From Calothrix sp. NIES-2098 (lineage in GTDB: Bacteria > Cyanobacteriota > Cyanobacteriia > Cyanobacteriales > Nostocaceae), in assembly GCA_002368175.1 (NCBI GenBank), contig AP018172.1:5955001-6019000 (forward strand): DNA of 64,000 nucleotides. Reading direction: 5' to 3'. Position 1 is the stretch's first letter. Each line of letters starts with the position of its first letter. Made by a program: the position numbers and the translations under genes. Below the pieces are notes generated by a model. It was not told the DNA's origin. It made no database searches and saw nothing but the letters and a program-made list of their open reading frames with translations. This document shows positions 9,183-17,660 of the stretch, one piece after another.

Positions 9183-10745
9183 ATGGATTTTGCTAATCTT
9201 GCATCCCAGTTAAATGCTGGAACAATTTTGCCAGAGGGGATTGTCATTCTCACCCTCTTAGGGGTTTTGATTGTTGATTTGATTTTGGGGCGTACATCTT
9301 CACGCTGGATTGGGTATCTAGCGATCGCAGGTTTACTTGCTTCGATTGTCGCCCTGTATTTTCAATGGGATGCTACCAATCCCATCTCCTTTAGCGGTGG
9401 CTTTAATGGTGACGACCTAAGTATCGTCTTTCGCGGTATCGTTGCCTTATCTGCTGCTGTCACCATATTAATGTCCATTCGCTACGTGGAGCAGAGTGGT
9501 ACTGCTTTAGCAGAGTTCATCGCGATTTTGTTAACTGCTACCCTAGGAGGAATGTTTTTATCCGGGGCTAGCGAGTTAGTGATGATTTTCATCTCCCTAG
9601 AAACCCTGAGTATTTCCTCGTATTTGTTAACAGGTTATACCAAGCGTGACCCGCGCTCTAACGAAGCGGCGCTGAAATATCTGTTGATTGGAGCTTCCAG
9701 TACAGCAGTATTTTTATATGGCGTGTCGCTACTGTACGGCTTATCGGGCGGACAAACTGAACTGAGTGCGATCGCTAATGGCATCGCGACAGCTCATATC
9801 GGTCAGTCATTGGGTATAGTAATTTCCCTGGTTTTTGTGATTGCCGGGATTGGTTTTAAAATTTCTGCTGCACCCTTCCACCAGTGGACTCCAGACGTTT
9901 ACGAAGGCGCTCCCACCCCAGTGATTGCCTTTTTATCTGTAGGTTCCAAAGCAGCAGGTTTTGCCCTAGCTATCCGCTTACTAACCACAGTCTTCCCCTT
10001 AGTTGCCGAGGAATGGAAATTCGTCTTCACTGCGCTTGCAGTTCTCAGTATGGTGTTGGGTAACGTAGTTGCTCTAGCCCAAACCAGCATGAAACGGATG
10101 TTAGCTTATTCATCCATTGCCCAAGCAGGGTTTGTGATGATTGGCTTAATTGCTGATACTGAAGCCGGATATGCCAGTATGATTTTTTACTTGCTGGTCT
10201 ATCTGTTCATGAACTTGTGCGGCTTTACCTGCATCATTCTGTTCTCCCTACGAACAGGAACCGACCAGATTGCCGAATACTCTGGTTTGTATCAAAAAGA
10301 CCCACTTCTGACATTAGGGTTGAGTATCTCCCTACTGTCTTTAGGTGGAATTCCCCCATTAGCTGGGTTTTTTGGCAAAATTTACTTGTTCTGGGCAGGT
10401 TGGCAAGCAGGTCTTTACTGGTTAGTCTTGTTAGGCTTAGTCACCAGTGTGGTCTCCATCTACTACTACATTCGTGTAGTTAAGATGATGGTAGTCAAAG
10501 AACCTCAAGAAATGTCTGACGTGGTGAAGAATTATCCCCCAGTGCGTTGGAATTTACCTGGATTTAGACCTTTGCAAGTAGGGTTGATAGTAACTCTCAT
10601 CGCCACTTCCATTGCTGGGATTTTGTCAAATCCTCTGTTTACTTTAGCTAATAATTCCGTTGCTAATACTGCAATATTGCAAGCAACTAATGTTGTTAGC
10701 ACTCAGGCAAGTGCTGCGAACGTTGAGCATCCTGAAAGGTTATAA
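9183..10745 (+). CDS. ndhB: NAD(P)H-quinone oxidoreductase subunit 2 (NdhB)
   Basis: 520 residues, the usual length for cyanobacterial NdhB. The protein is almost entirely transmembrane helices (about 14) with the proton-translocating antiporter-like core (conserved Lys/Glu/His within helices; AAPFHQWTPDVYEGAP is the conserved signature). NdhB is a membrane-arm subunit of photosynthetic NDH-1, acting in thylakoid respiration, cyclic electron flow around PSI and CO2 uptake. The gene stands alone, as is usual in cyanobacteria. Its 3' end faces a minus-strand kinase across a shared hairpin. Confidence 0.97.
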   Translation: MDFANLASQLNAGTILPEGIVILTLLGVLIVDLILGRTSSRWIGYLAIAGLLASIVALYFQWDATNPISFSGGFNGDDLSIVFRGIVALSAAVTILMSIRYVEQSGTALAEFIAILLTATLGGMFLSGASELVMIFISLETLSISSYLLTGYTKRDPRSNEAALKYLLIGASSTAVFLYGVSLLYGLSGGQTELSAIANGIATAHIGQSLGIVISLVFVIAGIGFKISAAPFHQWTPDVYEGAPTPVIAFLSVGSKAAGFALAIRLLTTVFPLVAEEWKFVFTALAVLSMVLGNVVALAQTSMKRMLAYSSIAQAGFVMIGLIADTEAGYASMIFYLLVYLFMNLCGFTCIILFSLRTGTDQIAEYSGLYQKDPLLTLGLSISLLSLGGIPPLAGFFGKIYLFWAGWQAGLYWLVLLGLVTSVVSIYYYIRVVKMMVVKEPQEMSDVVKNYPPVRWNLPGFRPLQVGLIVTLIATSIAGILSNPLFTLANNSVANTAILQATNVVSTQASAANVEHPERL

Positions 10746-10754
10746 ATCAGATAG

Positions 10755-10792
10755 AGGTAATAGGTAATTGTGTTGGCAATTATCTATTACCT
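10755..10792. terminator. Bidirectional hairpin between ndhB and a convergent kinase gene
   Basis: A 15-bp inverted repeat (10755-10769 and 10778-10792) with an 8-nt loop and one G-U-compatible difference, starting 10 bp after the ndhB stop and overlapping the last codons of the minus-strand gene. It has no clear U-tract on either strand, so factor-independent termination is inference. Confidence 0.5.
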
Positions 10793-12076
10793 AAGTTGAG
10801 AACTTATAGGGATAGTAATTACAAATTCTGCACCTGCACCTGGTACTGAATTGACCTCGATAGTACCCTCATGCTTTTCCACTATAATTTGATAAGTAAT
10901 TGCTAATCCCAACCCCGTACCTTTTCCTACAGCTTTAGTCGTAAATAAATTATCAAATATTTGGGATTTTATCTCATCGGGAATACCTAAGCCATTATCT
11001 TTAATGATAATTGCCACATAATCTTCATCTTCTGTTAATTTAGTTTTAATTATAATGTAATTAGGATTAGCTGCTATTTCTTGATAGCTACGTCCTATAT
11101 TAGACTCTTCTAAAGCATCAATAGCATTAGCTAAAAGATTCATAAATACCTGATTTAATTGCCCAGGAAAGCATTCTACTTCTGGTAAATCATCGTAATC
11201 TCGGATAACTTCAATAGCCGGGCGAGTATTAGAAGCTTTCAATCTATGTTTGAGAATTAAAATAGTACCATCAATACCATCATGAATATTAAAAGGAATT
11301 TTTATCGCGTTATCAGCACGGGCAAAGTTACGTAGAGAATTACTAATATCGCAAATCCTTTCTACACCCTCATGCATGGAACTGAGAATGTGGGGAAAGT
11401 CTTTCAGCAGATATTCCAAATCAATTTTTGCTGCATGTTGGGCGATTTCTGCTGCCGAAGCCCGATCTTTATAAAGATGAAGATGATCGATCAGGTCTTG
11501 CATATATTTATGAGCATAGACGAGATTGCCCTTAACAAAGCCAGCAGGGTTATTAATTTCATGAGCAATTCCTGCTACCATTTGTCCCAAAGAAGACATT
11601 TTTTCACTCTGCACTAACCGCCGCTGAGACTGTTGTAGCTGCTCCACCGTTGCAGTTAGCTCTGTTGCTCTTTGTTCTAACTTGCGATTGAGGTGACACA
11701 GCTTGAGATGAACATTAACTCTGGCCAGGATATCTTCTGGCTGAAATGGCTTGGTAATGTAATCTACTGCACCCAGACTTAAACCTTTTACTTTATCTAC
11801 CACATCTGATAGAGCCGTCATAAAAATCACTGGAATATCTTGGGTAGCTTTTTCTGCTTTTAAGCGACGGCAAGTTTCAAATCCATCGATTCCCGGCATC
11901 ATAATATCTAATAATATGAGGTCGGGAGATACTACTTGTAATTTCTCTAAAGCACTCTCGCCACTTTTTGCAACTAAAACGCGAAAACCTGATGCCTGTA
12001 AAAACTCAAATAGTAGCTTGGCATTTGTTGCATTATCCTCAACAATCATGATGAGATTTTGTCGATCTTTAACCAT
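10787..12076 (-). CDS. Response-regulator/histidine kinase fusion (REC-HisKA-HATPase)
   Basis: 429 residues. The N-terminal receiver has Asp57 (LLDIMMPG) and Lys109 (ITKPF). A coiled-coil linker (about 125-155) leads to HisKA with His172 (GIAHEINNPAGF) and HATPase (NQVFMNLLANAIDAL, DNGLGI, GTGLGLA). It has no DNA-binding output and no membrane segment, so it is probably a soluble relay whose kinase is gated by its receiver. It lies 10 bp downstream of the hybrid sensor kinase on the same strand, and a phosphorelay from that protein's C-terminal receiver is plausible. The kinase core closely resembles those at 3-1241 and 1370-6832. Confidence 0.92.
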   Translation of the reverse strand: MVKDRQNLIMIVEDNATNAKLLFEFLQASGFRVLVAKSGESALEKLQVVSPDLILLDIMMPGIDGFETCRRLKAEKATQDIPVIFMTALSDVVDKVKGLSLGAVDYITKPFQPEDILARVNVHLKLCHLNRKLEQRATELTATVEQLQQSQRRLVQSEKMSSLGQMVAGIAHEINNPAGFVKGNLVYAHKYMQDLIDHLHLYKDRASAAEIAQHAAKIDLEYLLKDFPHILSSMHEGVERICDISNSLRNFARADNAIKIPFNIHDGIDGTILILKHRLKASNTRPAIEVIRDYDDLPEVECFPGQLNQVFMNLLANAIDALEESNIGRSYQEIAANPNYIIIKTKLTEDEDYVAIIIKDNGLGIPDEIKSQIFDNLFTTKAVGKGTGLGLAITYQIIVEKHEGTIEVNSVPGAGAEFVITIPISSQLR

Positions 12077-12086
12077 ATTACGGTTT

Positions 12087-14912
12087 TCAAATGTACTGTT
12101 TCACTAGCTTGATAATTGCTTCTTCATCAAGATTTTGAGTTAATTCCAAAAGCTTGGCAGTAAAAGGTAAATATATAATATCTAAATGCTGTAATCTTTG
12201 AGCTTCCTGTTCAACTGCTGCAATATCACCAATGGTGGCAGCAGTCCAGATATTTTGTAATTCCTCTTTAGGAGGAACCATGAACTCGCAACCATCCTGA
12301 CTAGGAGCATTCTCTGCTGTCGATGCTGGTACAGTTATGCTATCTGCTTGATCTATCCAAGTTAGGCCTAGATGCATTTGTATCTGGGCTAATAGTTGCT
12401 CCGATCGCACAGGCTTGGGAAGAAAATCATTGCAGCCAGAATTATAACTTTGTTGTTGGTCAAAGTTAAATACATTGGCAGAGGAAGCAATAATAATAAG
12501 TTTTGAAAATTGTGTTTGGGAACGTAACTTTTGTACCATCTCCCAACCATTAAGTATAGGCATAACTATGTCAGTGATGATTAACTTAGGATGCCAAGTA
12601 AGAGCTTTTTCTAATCCTTCTTGTCCGTTGACTGCTTCCATTAGTAAAAAACCGAGAGGTTCTAATAAATTAACAATCACAGAGCGATTTTCCCAACGGT
12701 CATCAACAACTAGAATTTTGATTGGTTCTCCTTCATAGCCAATAATTTTATGGGTAGGCTTACTAGGAGATGAATTAATCCATTGCTGTGATACTTGTAA
12801 ATCCACATCAAACCAAAACTTGCTACCTTGCTTCAAAATACTTTCTACTTTGATTTCACTCCCCATCATTTGTACAATTTGCTGGCTAATAGCAAGTCCG
12901 AGTCCAGTTCCTTCTGCCATTCGCTGCTTATTTCCCACTTGTTCAAAAGGAAGAAATATTTTTTGTAATTGCTCTGGACTCATGCCAACGCCTGTATCCT
13001 CGATTTGAAATCTAATTTTTATTATAGGTAATTCTTGGTTTTGGCTATTAGCTAAAGCCTTCTCTGCTATCTGAGTTAAAGAATCGTTAATATTGAGCGA
13101 ATTATCCAACACACCTATTTTGAATTTGACTTCCCCACAATCTGTAAATTTAATAGCGTTACTTAATAAGTTCAGCAGCACTTGCCGCAACCGTTTTTCA
13201 TCAGCTAATACAGCTATGGGAAGTTGATTTAGTTCTTGGTAAGTAAAAGCAATTTCTTTTTGCTCAGATTTGATATGACAAATTTCATAAATACTTTTGA
13301 GGAAACTAGTAAAGTGGAAATCGTGAGCAGATAATTCCAATTTCCGAGCTTCGATTTTTGAGAGGTCAAGAATATCGTTGATTAGAGTCAGTAGATGGGA
13401 ACCACACTGGTAAATAATGTTAATAGCATTCTTTTGTTTGGCACTCAAATTTTGGTCAAGTTCAAGTATTTGAGCATATCCGAGGATACCGTTGAGTGGC
13501 GTGCGAAGTTCGTGGCTCATGTTTGCCAGAAATTCACTTTTAGCTGTGTTAGCACTATCAGCAAGTTCTTTTGCTGTTTTTAATTCGATAGTACGTTCTT
13601 CAACTCTAGTTTCTAGTTCTAGGAAAGATGCTTGCAACTGTGCAGCCATTTGGTTAAAAGATTGTGCCAGACTTTCTAGTTCATCTATACCTGTAATTTC
13701 AACTTTTTGGTCTAGTTTTCCGGAAGCGATCGCTACACTTGCAGCCTGCAAGCGGAGAATTGGTTGTGTAATCCAACGAGATGTGATGATTCCTACTAAA
13801 ACTGCTACTCCTAACGCTGCTAGACACAAGAGTATGCTGCTGCGAGTATTGGCGTCTATTTGTGCCATAAAATCAGATTCTGGCACCACAACAATGACTA
13901 ACCAATCCAGTCCCAGTTTGTCTCGCCAAGGGATAACTTGAATAAATTGCCGTTCGCCTTTGAGAGTAAATTCAAGTTCTTGACTATCTTTAATTTCTCT
14001 AAAACTGCCGAATTTTCTCTCTATATACTGTGCAGTTTCTTTAATTAAATCATCTTTACTGCGTAAAGCTGAAAGCCTTTCGGCTTTACCATTAATAATA
14101 TTGTAGGGTAGCTCATTATGAGAAGCAGCCACTATTAAACCAGAACGCTCTAAAATAAATATTTTTCCCTTTTGACCGACTTTTAGATTTGCTAAAAAAT
14201 TACTAATTTGTGATAATATCAAGTCGATACCAATTACGCCAATAGGCTTATGAGCCTCATCATAAAGCGGAAAACTAGAAGAGATAGAAAAAATTTCTGG
14301 TTTATCTTCCCATTGATAAATTGGTGTCCATAAAGGTTTGCCCATCTTGACTGCATCTGCATACCAAGCTTCTATCCGAGGATCGTAATCTTTAACCGCT
14401 GTCAGCTTTTTACGATTTCCTTGAGTGTCTGTAGTATAAACATATAGTTTGCCAATTTTATGTTTTTGGGAAACTTCATTAATTAAAAGCTCCCCATTAT
14501 CTAAACGCTCGATACCAATAAATTCTCCTTTGGGATTAGCAAAGTTAATGTAGCCGATATTTAGCACTTGCATTTGCTTCCAAAAATAATGTCCAGTGCT
14601 TTGCAAATTATTTAAATCGATCATTTTTAACTTAATAGCATCGGTATTAATCTGATTAATCTGTGGAGGAGTTGCTAAATATGTATCAAGATGCTGAACA
14701 ACAAGCTGATTTACTTTTTTCATTAATTGATTAGCCAGATCGTTAACCGCCTTCTCCCCATTTTTCATAGAAAAATAACCTACTAGTCCCACAGCAGCAA
14801 ATATCTGGATAATAAAGGGAAGAATCAGAATCAGCCTGAATGATACTTTCTGATATTTTTTAAATTTTAAATTACTCATACATAATGAGGATTTTATTAT
14901 AGCTTTATTCAT
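12087..14912 (-). CDS. Hybrid sensor histidine kinase (extracytoplasmic sensor-HAMP-HisKA-HATPase-REC)
   Basis: 941 residues. TM1 is at about 24-47, a periplasmic dCACHE-like double-PAS sensor at about 60-345 (contains VIGIDLILSQI and an EIFSISSSF segment), TM2 at about 358-378, then HAMP. A coiled coil leads to HisKA with His467 (NMSHELRTPLNG), HATPase (LLNLLSNAIKF, DTGVGM, GTGLGLA) and a C-terminal receiver with Asp781 (ITDIVMP). The last 70 residues are helical without a recognisable HPt histidine motif. dCACHE kinases usually sense small organic ligands outside the membrane. Met12 is an alternative start. It is first gene of a two-gene operon with the REC-kinase. Confidence 0.92.
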   Translation of the reverse strand: MNKAIIKSSLCMSNLKFKKYQKVSFRLILILPFIIQIFAAVGLVGYFSMKNGEKAVNDLANQLMKKVNQLVVQHLDTYLATPPQINQINTDAIKLKMIDLNNLQSTGHYFWKQMQVLNIGYINFANPKGEFIGIERLDNGELLINEVSQKHKIGKLYVYTTDTQGNRKKLTAVKDYDPRIEAWYADAVKMGKPLWTPIYQWEDKPEIFSISSSFPLYDEAHKPIGVIGIDLILSQISNFLANLKVGQKGKIFILERSGLIVAASHNELPYNIINGKAERLSALRSKDDLIKETAQYIERKFGSFREIKDSQELEFTLKGERQFIQVIPWRDKLGLDWLVIVVVPESDFMAQIDANTRSSILLCLAALGVAVLVGIITSRWITQPILRLQAASVAIASGKLDQKVEITGIDELESLAQSFNQMAAQLQASFLELETRVEERTIELKTAKELADSANTAKSEFLANMSHELRTPLNGILGYAQILELDQNLSAKQKNAINIIYQCGSHLLTLINDILDLSKIEARKLELSAHDFHFTSFLKSIYEICHIKSEQKEIAFTYQELNQLPIAVLADEKRLRQVLLNLLSNAIKFTDCGEVKFKIGVLDNSLNINDSLTQIAEKALANSQNQELPIIKIRFQIEDTGVGMSPEQLQKIFLPFEQVGNKQRMAEGTGLGLAISQQIVQMMGSEIKVESILKQGSKFWFDVDLQVSQQWINSSPSKPTHKIIGYEGEPIKILVVDDRWENRSVIVNLLEPLGFLLMEAVNGQEGLEKALTWHPKLIITDIVMPILNGWEMVQKLRSQTQFSKLIIIASSANVFNFDQQQSYNSGCNDFLPKPVRSEQLLAQIQMHLGLTWIDQADSITVPASTAENAPSQDGCEFMVPPKEELQNIWTAATIGDIAAVEQEAQRLQHLDIIYLPFTAKLLELTQNLDEEAIIKLVKQYI

Positions 14913-15512
14913 ATTGTTTTAAAAAGATATCAGCACAAATTAGGAAAGATTAAGTTAAAAATTTTTACTTATAACGCTTATTTTAAAGTTTAAAAATGAG
15001 GAAAATATGTGGAAAATAAATCTATATCTCACAACTCAAATATGAATTATGAATGAATAATAAAACTCAAGTAATTGATAATTAATATAAGTATATTTAC
15101 AGTAAAATTTATATCGATTTAAAGCCTGTTTACCGAACGAGAATAGTAATTATATGTTCGGAACTATATCCTAGTAATGAATTAACTCTTAGCGTTACAC
15201 CATGTTTTTCTCCGAGAATTTGATGAGATTGTCATAATTTTCACTTTTTGGCAGCTTGCTCAACATGAAGTAAATTTCTTGCATACATTAGTTTGCCCAT
15301 TATTTTGCCATTGGTATCATTAAAGTAGCTTTCCCGTCCTGCAATAAATTGCGGGTTAATAGCTAAATTCCCTGGAAACGTAGTGAAATTAAAGAAATTG
15401 CAGATATATTGGGTTGATGGGTTAGACCCCCTGCCACCTTGCTTTCTTTTGCTTGATTTATCTTCTAAATTTACGGATACTGAATAATTGCAGGTATTGA
15501 CGCAAAAACCAC
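14913..15512. other. 600-bp gap upstream of the hybrid kinase
   Basis: The gap holds the 5' region of the minus-strand hybrid kinase (AT-rich, 14913 to about 15120) and a decayed histidine-kinase relic at about 15130-15355. From 15356 to 15512 no intact gene is seen. The minus frame continues open there but has no start codon. Confidence 0.6.
15130..15355 (-). pseudogene. Decayed histidine-kinase remnant (HisKA piece plus HATPase tail)
   Basis: Read on the minus strand, 15221-15130 encodes HQILGEKHGVTL and then RVNSLLG..EHIITILVR-stop. It aligns without gaps to the C-terminus of the kinase at 10787-12076 (YQIIVEKHEGTIEVNS ... FVITIPI), about 14 of 30 identical. Immediately before it, 15351-15241 encodes QFIAGRESYFNDTNGKIMGK and then LMYARNLL. 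This aligns position by position to that kinase's HisKA box (QMVAGIAHEINNPAGFVKGN, then LVYAHKYM) but has lost the phospho-accepting His (now Ser). The region between the two pieces, about 200 codons, is missing, and a stop separates them. Homology is by eye, including matching DNA. Confidence 0.6.
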
Positions 15513-16112
15513 ATGAAATCTCTGCACCGTCCCGATCTCTATGCTTGGTCTTCTTTCAATCCAGCAAGGAATATTGATTTTAATGGGGTTGCTTGGATTC
15601 GTCATAGTGGCAATATCCTGATCGATCCAGTAGCTTTATCAAATCACGATTGGAATCACTTAGAATCCCTTGGTGGTGTAGCTTGGATTGTACTGACTAA
15701 CTCCGATCATGTGAGGTCAGCACCAGAAATAGCTAATCAAACCTATGCCAAAATAGCAGGGCCAGCAGCGGAGAAAGATAATTTTCCCATACATTGCGAT
15801 CGCTGGCTGGTGGATGGTGAGGAGGTAGTTCCTGGACTGAAGGCGATCGAACTCCAAGGTTCCAAAACTCCAGGCGAACTCGCCCTATTGCTAGAAGAAA
15901 CAACTTTAATTACTGGTGATTTAGTAAGGGCACACAAAGCTGGTACGTTAACAATATTGCCCGATGAAAAGCTGTTAAATCGCAAAGAAGCAGTCGCATC
16001 TGTACAGAGATTGGCAGACCTCACTCAGGTTGAAACGGTATTAGTCGGGGATGGTTGGTCTGTTTTTCGGGATGGACGCGATCGCTTAAAAGAACTTGTG
16101 GCAACTTTATAA
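15513..16112 (+). CDS. Metallo-beta-lactamase-fold protein with degenerate metal site
   Basis: 199 residues with the alternating strands and spacing of an MBL-fold hydrolase (GGVAWIVLTNSDHVRSA, later LLLEETTLITGDLVRAH and a final VLVGDGW). The usual HxHxDH metal-binding motif is reduced to N-S-D-H, so at most part of the di-zinc site remains. The later Asp (GDLV) and terminal GDG are in the right places. Catalysis is doubtful; it may bind a ligand or a single metal. No operon partner. It starts at the ATG at 15513, without a strong Shine-Dalgarno. Confidence 0.75.
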   Translation: MKSLHRPDLYAWSSFNPARNIDFNGVAWIRHSGNILIDPVALSNHDWNHLESLGGVAWIVLTNSDHVRSAPEIANQTYAKIAGPAAEKDNFPIHCDRWLVDGEEVVPGLKAIELQGSKTPGELALLLEETTLITGDLVRAHKAGTLTILPDEKLLNRKEAVASVQRLADLTQVETVLVGDGWSVFRDGRDRLKELVATL

Positions 16113-16130
16113 GTAGCGGTCGTAAATTTC

Positions 16131-16183
16131 TTTGTGTCTTTGTGTTTCAATATTTTTTGACAACTAAGGCACAGAGACACAAA
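16131..16183. repeat. Intergenic inverted repeat of the TTTGTGTCTTTGTG type
   Basis: Arms at 16131-16144 and 16170-16183 pair over 14 bp with one mismatch around a 25-nt loop, 18 bp past the MBL-fold stop codon. The sequence type recurs between genes in Nostocales genomes. A role in termination or mRNA end protection is possible. Confidence 0.5.
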
Positions 16184-16646
16184 CCTCTGTCTTTCTTTGA
16201 TGACGCAGAAACTTTTTGTAATTATTATTCACAGCTTGTTACATCTTGCTCTGCCTTGGTAACAGCCCTAGCATCATCATACTACTAAGGGCGTATACCT
16301 TTGTATATAGGCTACAGCAAGTGCAAACTGAATTGTCTCAATAGTTTCACCCAGAAATTGCAGGAATTTGAGCCAATAAAATCTGCAATGAATATTGCTT
16401 TATCTCTGCCGATCGTGTTGACTATATTTTGGCTTGATTTTTGATTTGTTTAAGTATTTTTACAACCTCAGTCTTGAGAAAATAGTCAGCTAATTTTGAT
16501 ATTAATACGCTATTATCGACAAGCAAATACAAAAATTGGCTATTAATAGTTGGATAACAATCGACTCTATAGCATTCCTGGTTAATTAGTGAAAGCTTTG
16601 TATGGTGAGCATTGAGCGAGCATTTATTTTTTTCCTGACAATGCCC

Positions 16647-16686
16647 AACCTAGACAATTAGGGATTTTTCACTAATTGTCTAGGTT
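16647..16686 (+). promoter_or_regulatory. Perfect 15-bp leader hairpin upstream of the dioxygenase
   Basis: Arms AACCTAGACAATTAG (16647-16661) and its exact reverse complement (16672-16686) enclose a 10-nt loop, ending 34 bp before the ATG at 16721. No U-run follows, so a simple terminator is unlikely. It could be a 5'-UTR control structure, an operator for a dimeric regulator, or an mRNA stabiliser. The likely ribosome-binding purines (AGAAGAGGA) lie at about 16705-16715, outside the stem. Confidence 0.55.
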
Positions 16687-16720
16687 TGCTATCACATCTT
16701 AAATAGAAGAGGATAAGAAA

Positions 16721-17530
16721 ATGGTTCAAACTATAGGCGGTATAGCTAACTATACAGCTACCGACCTAGATCGATTTGTCGAAGATCTAAATCGAGACGG
16801 GATTTGTGTAATTCGTGGACTTTTTGATAAAAACTTAATTGATGATTGGGCACAAGCTTTTGATCGATTATTCCGAGAGCGTCAAAATCAACCTGGTGGA
16901 TTAGCCCCTCGTGAAATTGCTCGTTACTATCTCACACTACCTTGGGTTTCCCCATTTGCAAATCCAGAAGTTTTCGCTAATCCCGTGATTATGGGTATTC
17001 TTGAGCGCGTGTTTTACCAAGAATACGTTATGGTTCAGTTGGGTGTTGATGTTCCTTTCCAGGGTTCGGATTATCAGGAAACCCATCGAGACTATCGCCC
17101 TTTATTCTCAGATAACATAGTAACGCCACTTTACGCCCTAGCAGTTAATTTTCCACTGGTAGAAGTAACCGCAGAGAACGGCCCTTTCCAAATGGCACGT
17201 GGAACCCATGTCATACCACGGGAAGAGGGACTCAGGAAAATTGCTACAGGTGAAATTCCGATGGAATCTTTTTATATGCAGCCAGGTGATGTGATGATTC
17301 GGACACCTTTGGCCTTACACCGGGGTTCGCCAAATCGCACAAGCCAGCCAAGACCGATGGTAGTTATGGGCTACGTAATGCATTGGTTGCATACGCCAAA
17401 AGTCGATTTAACTCTGGAGCGTGATTACTATGAAAGCCTACCAGAGAAATTAAGACAGATGCTGCGCTGTCAGGTAGTGGAGCAGTTACCACAGGAAAAA
17501 GCGGAAACCTATATCAATTTCAAGTACTAA
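16721..17530 (+). CDS. Phytanoyl-CoA dioxygenase (PhyH) family Fe(II)/2-oxoglutarate oxygenase
   Basis: 269 residues. The double-stranded beta-helix iron site is visible: His122-x-Asp124 (THRDYRP) and distal His200 (LALHRGSPNR), with Arg202 or Arg206 placed for 2-oxoglutarate binding. Members hydroxylate small lipophilic or natural-product substrates; the substrate here is unknown. The N-terminus (SRG-like DGICVIRGLF) is family-typical. A GH43 gene follows 130 bp downstream on the same strand, but a strong hairpin at 17552-17572 lies between, so co-transcription is uncertain. Confidence 0.85.
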   Translation: MVQTIGGIANYTATDLDRFVEDLNRDGICVIRGLFDKNLIDDWAQAFDRLFRERQNQPGGLAPREIARYYLTLPWVSPFANPEVFANPVIMGILERVFYQEYVMVQLGVDVPFQGSDYQETHRDYRPLFSDNIVTPLYALAVNFPLVEVTAENGPFQMARGTHVIPREEGLRKIATGEIPMESFYMQPGDVMIRTPLALHRGSPNRTSQPRPMVVMGYVMHWLHTPKVDLTLERDYYESLPEKLRQMLRCQVVEQLPQEKAETYINFKY

Positions 17531-17551
17531 AAACAAGTACTAAAAAATAGT

Positions 17552-17572
17552 TAGCTGGGCAATGCCCAGCTA
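17552..17572. terminator. Hairpin between dioxygenase and GH43 genes
   Basis: A perfect 10-bp stem (TAGCTGGGCA at 17552-17561, reverse complement at 17563-17572) around a single base. The dioxygenase stop is followed by a short tandem duplication (CAAGTACTAAAAA twice) and an A-run before the stem. There is no T-tract on the plus side, so termination is only possible. Confidence 0.45.
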
Positions 17573-17660
17573 CTTGCTTAACCAGCACAAAGATAGAGGA
17601 TACTGACAAAAAAATTGGAGAAGATTTGTTATTTTCATCCTCCTGCAAAGTGTTATCGAA

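Larger units (their letters stand above)
16113..16720. other. 608-bp gap with two inverted repeats
   Basis: No supported gene. It contains a 14-bp inverted repeat just after the MBL-fold gene (16131-16183) and a perfect 15-bp hairpin just before the dioxygenase gene (16647-16686). The middle, about 16290-16600, is AT-rich and I recognise nothing in it. Confidence 0.5.

Noticed and set aside
16055..16288. 77-codon plus frame across the MBL-fold gene end
   Set aside because: Starts inside the gene and continues through a dispersed repeat; no motif or start signal.
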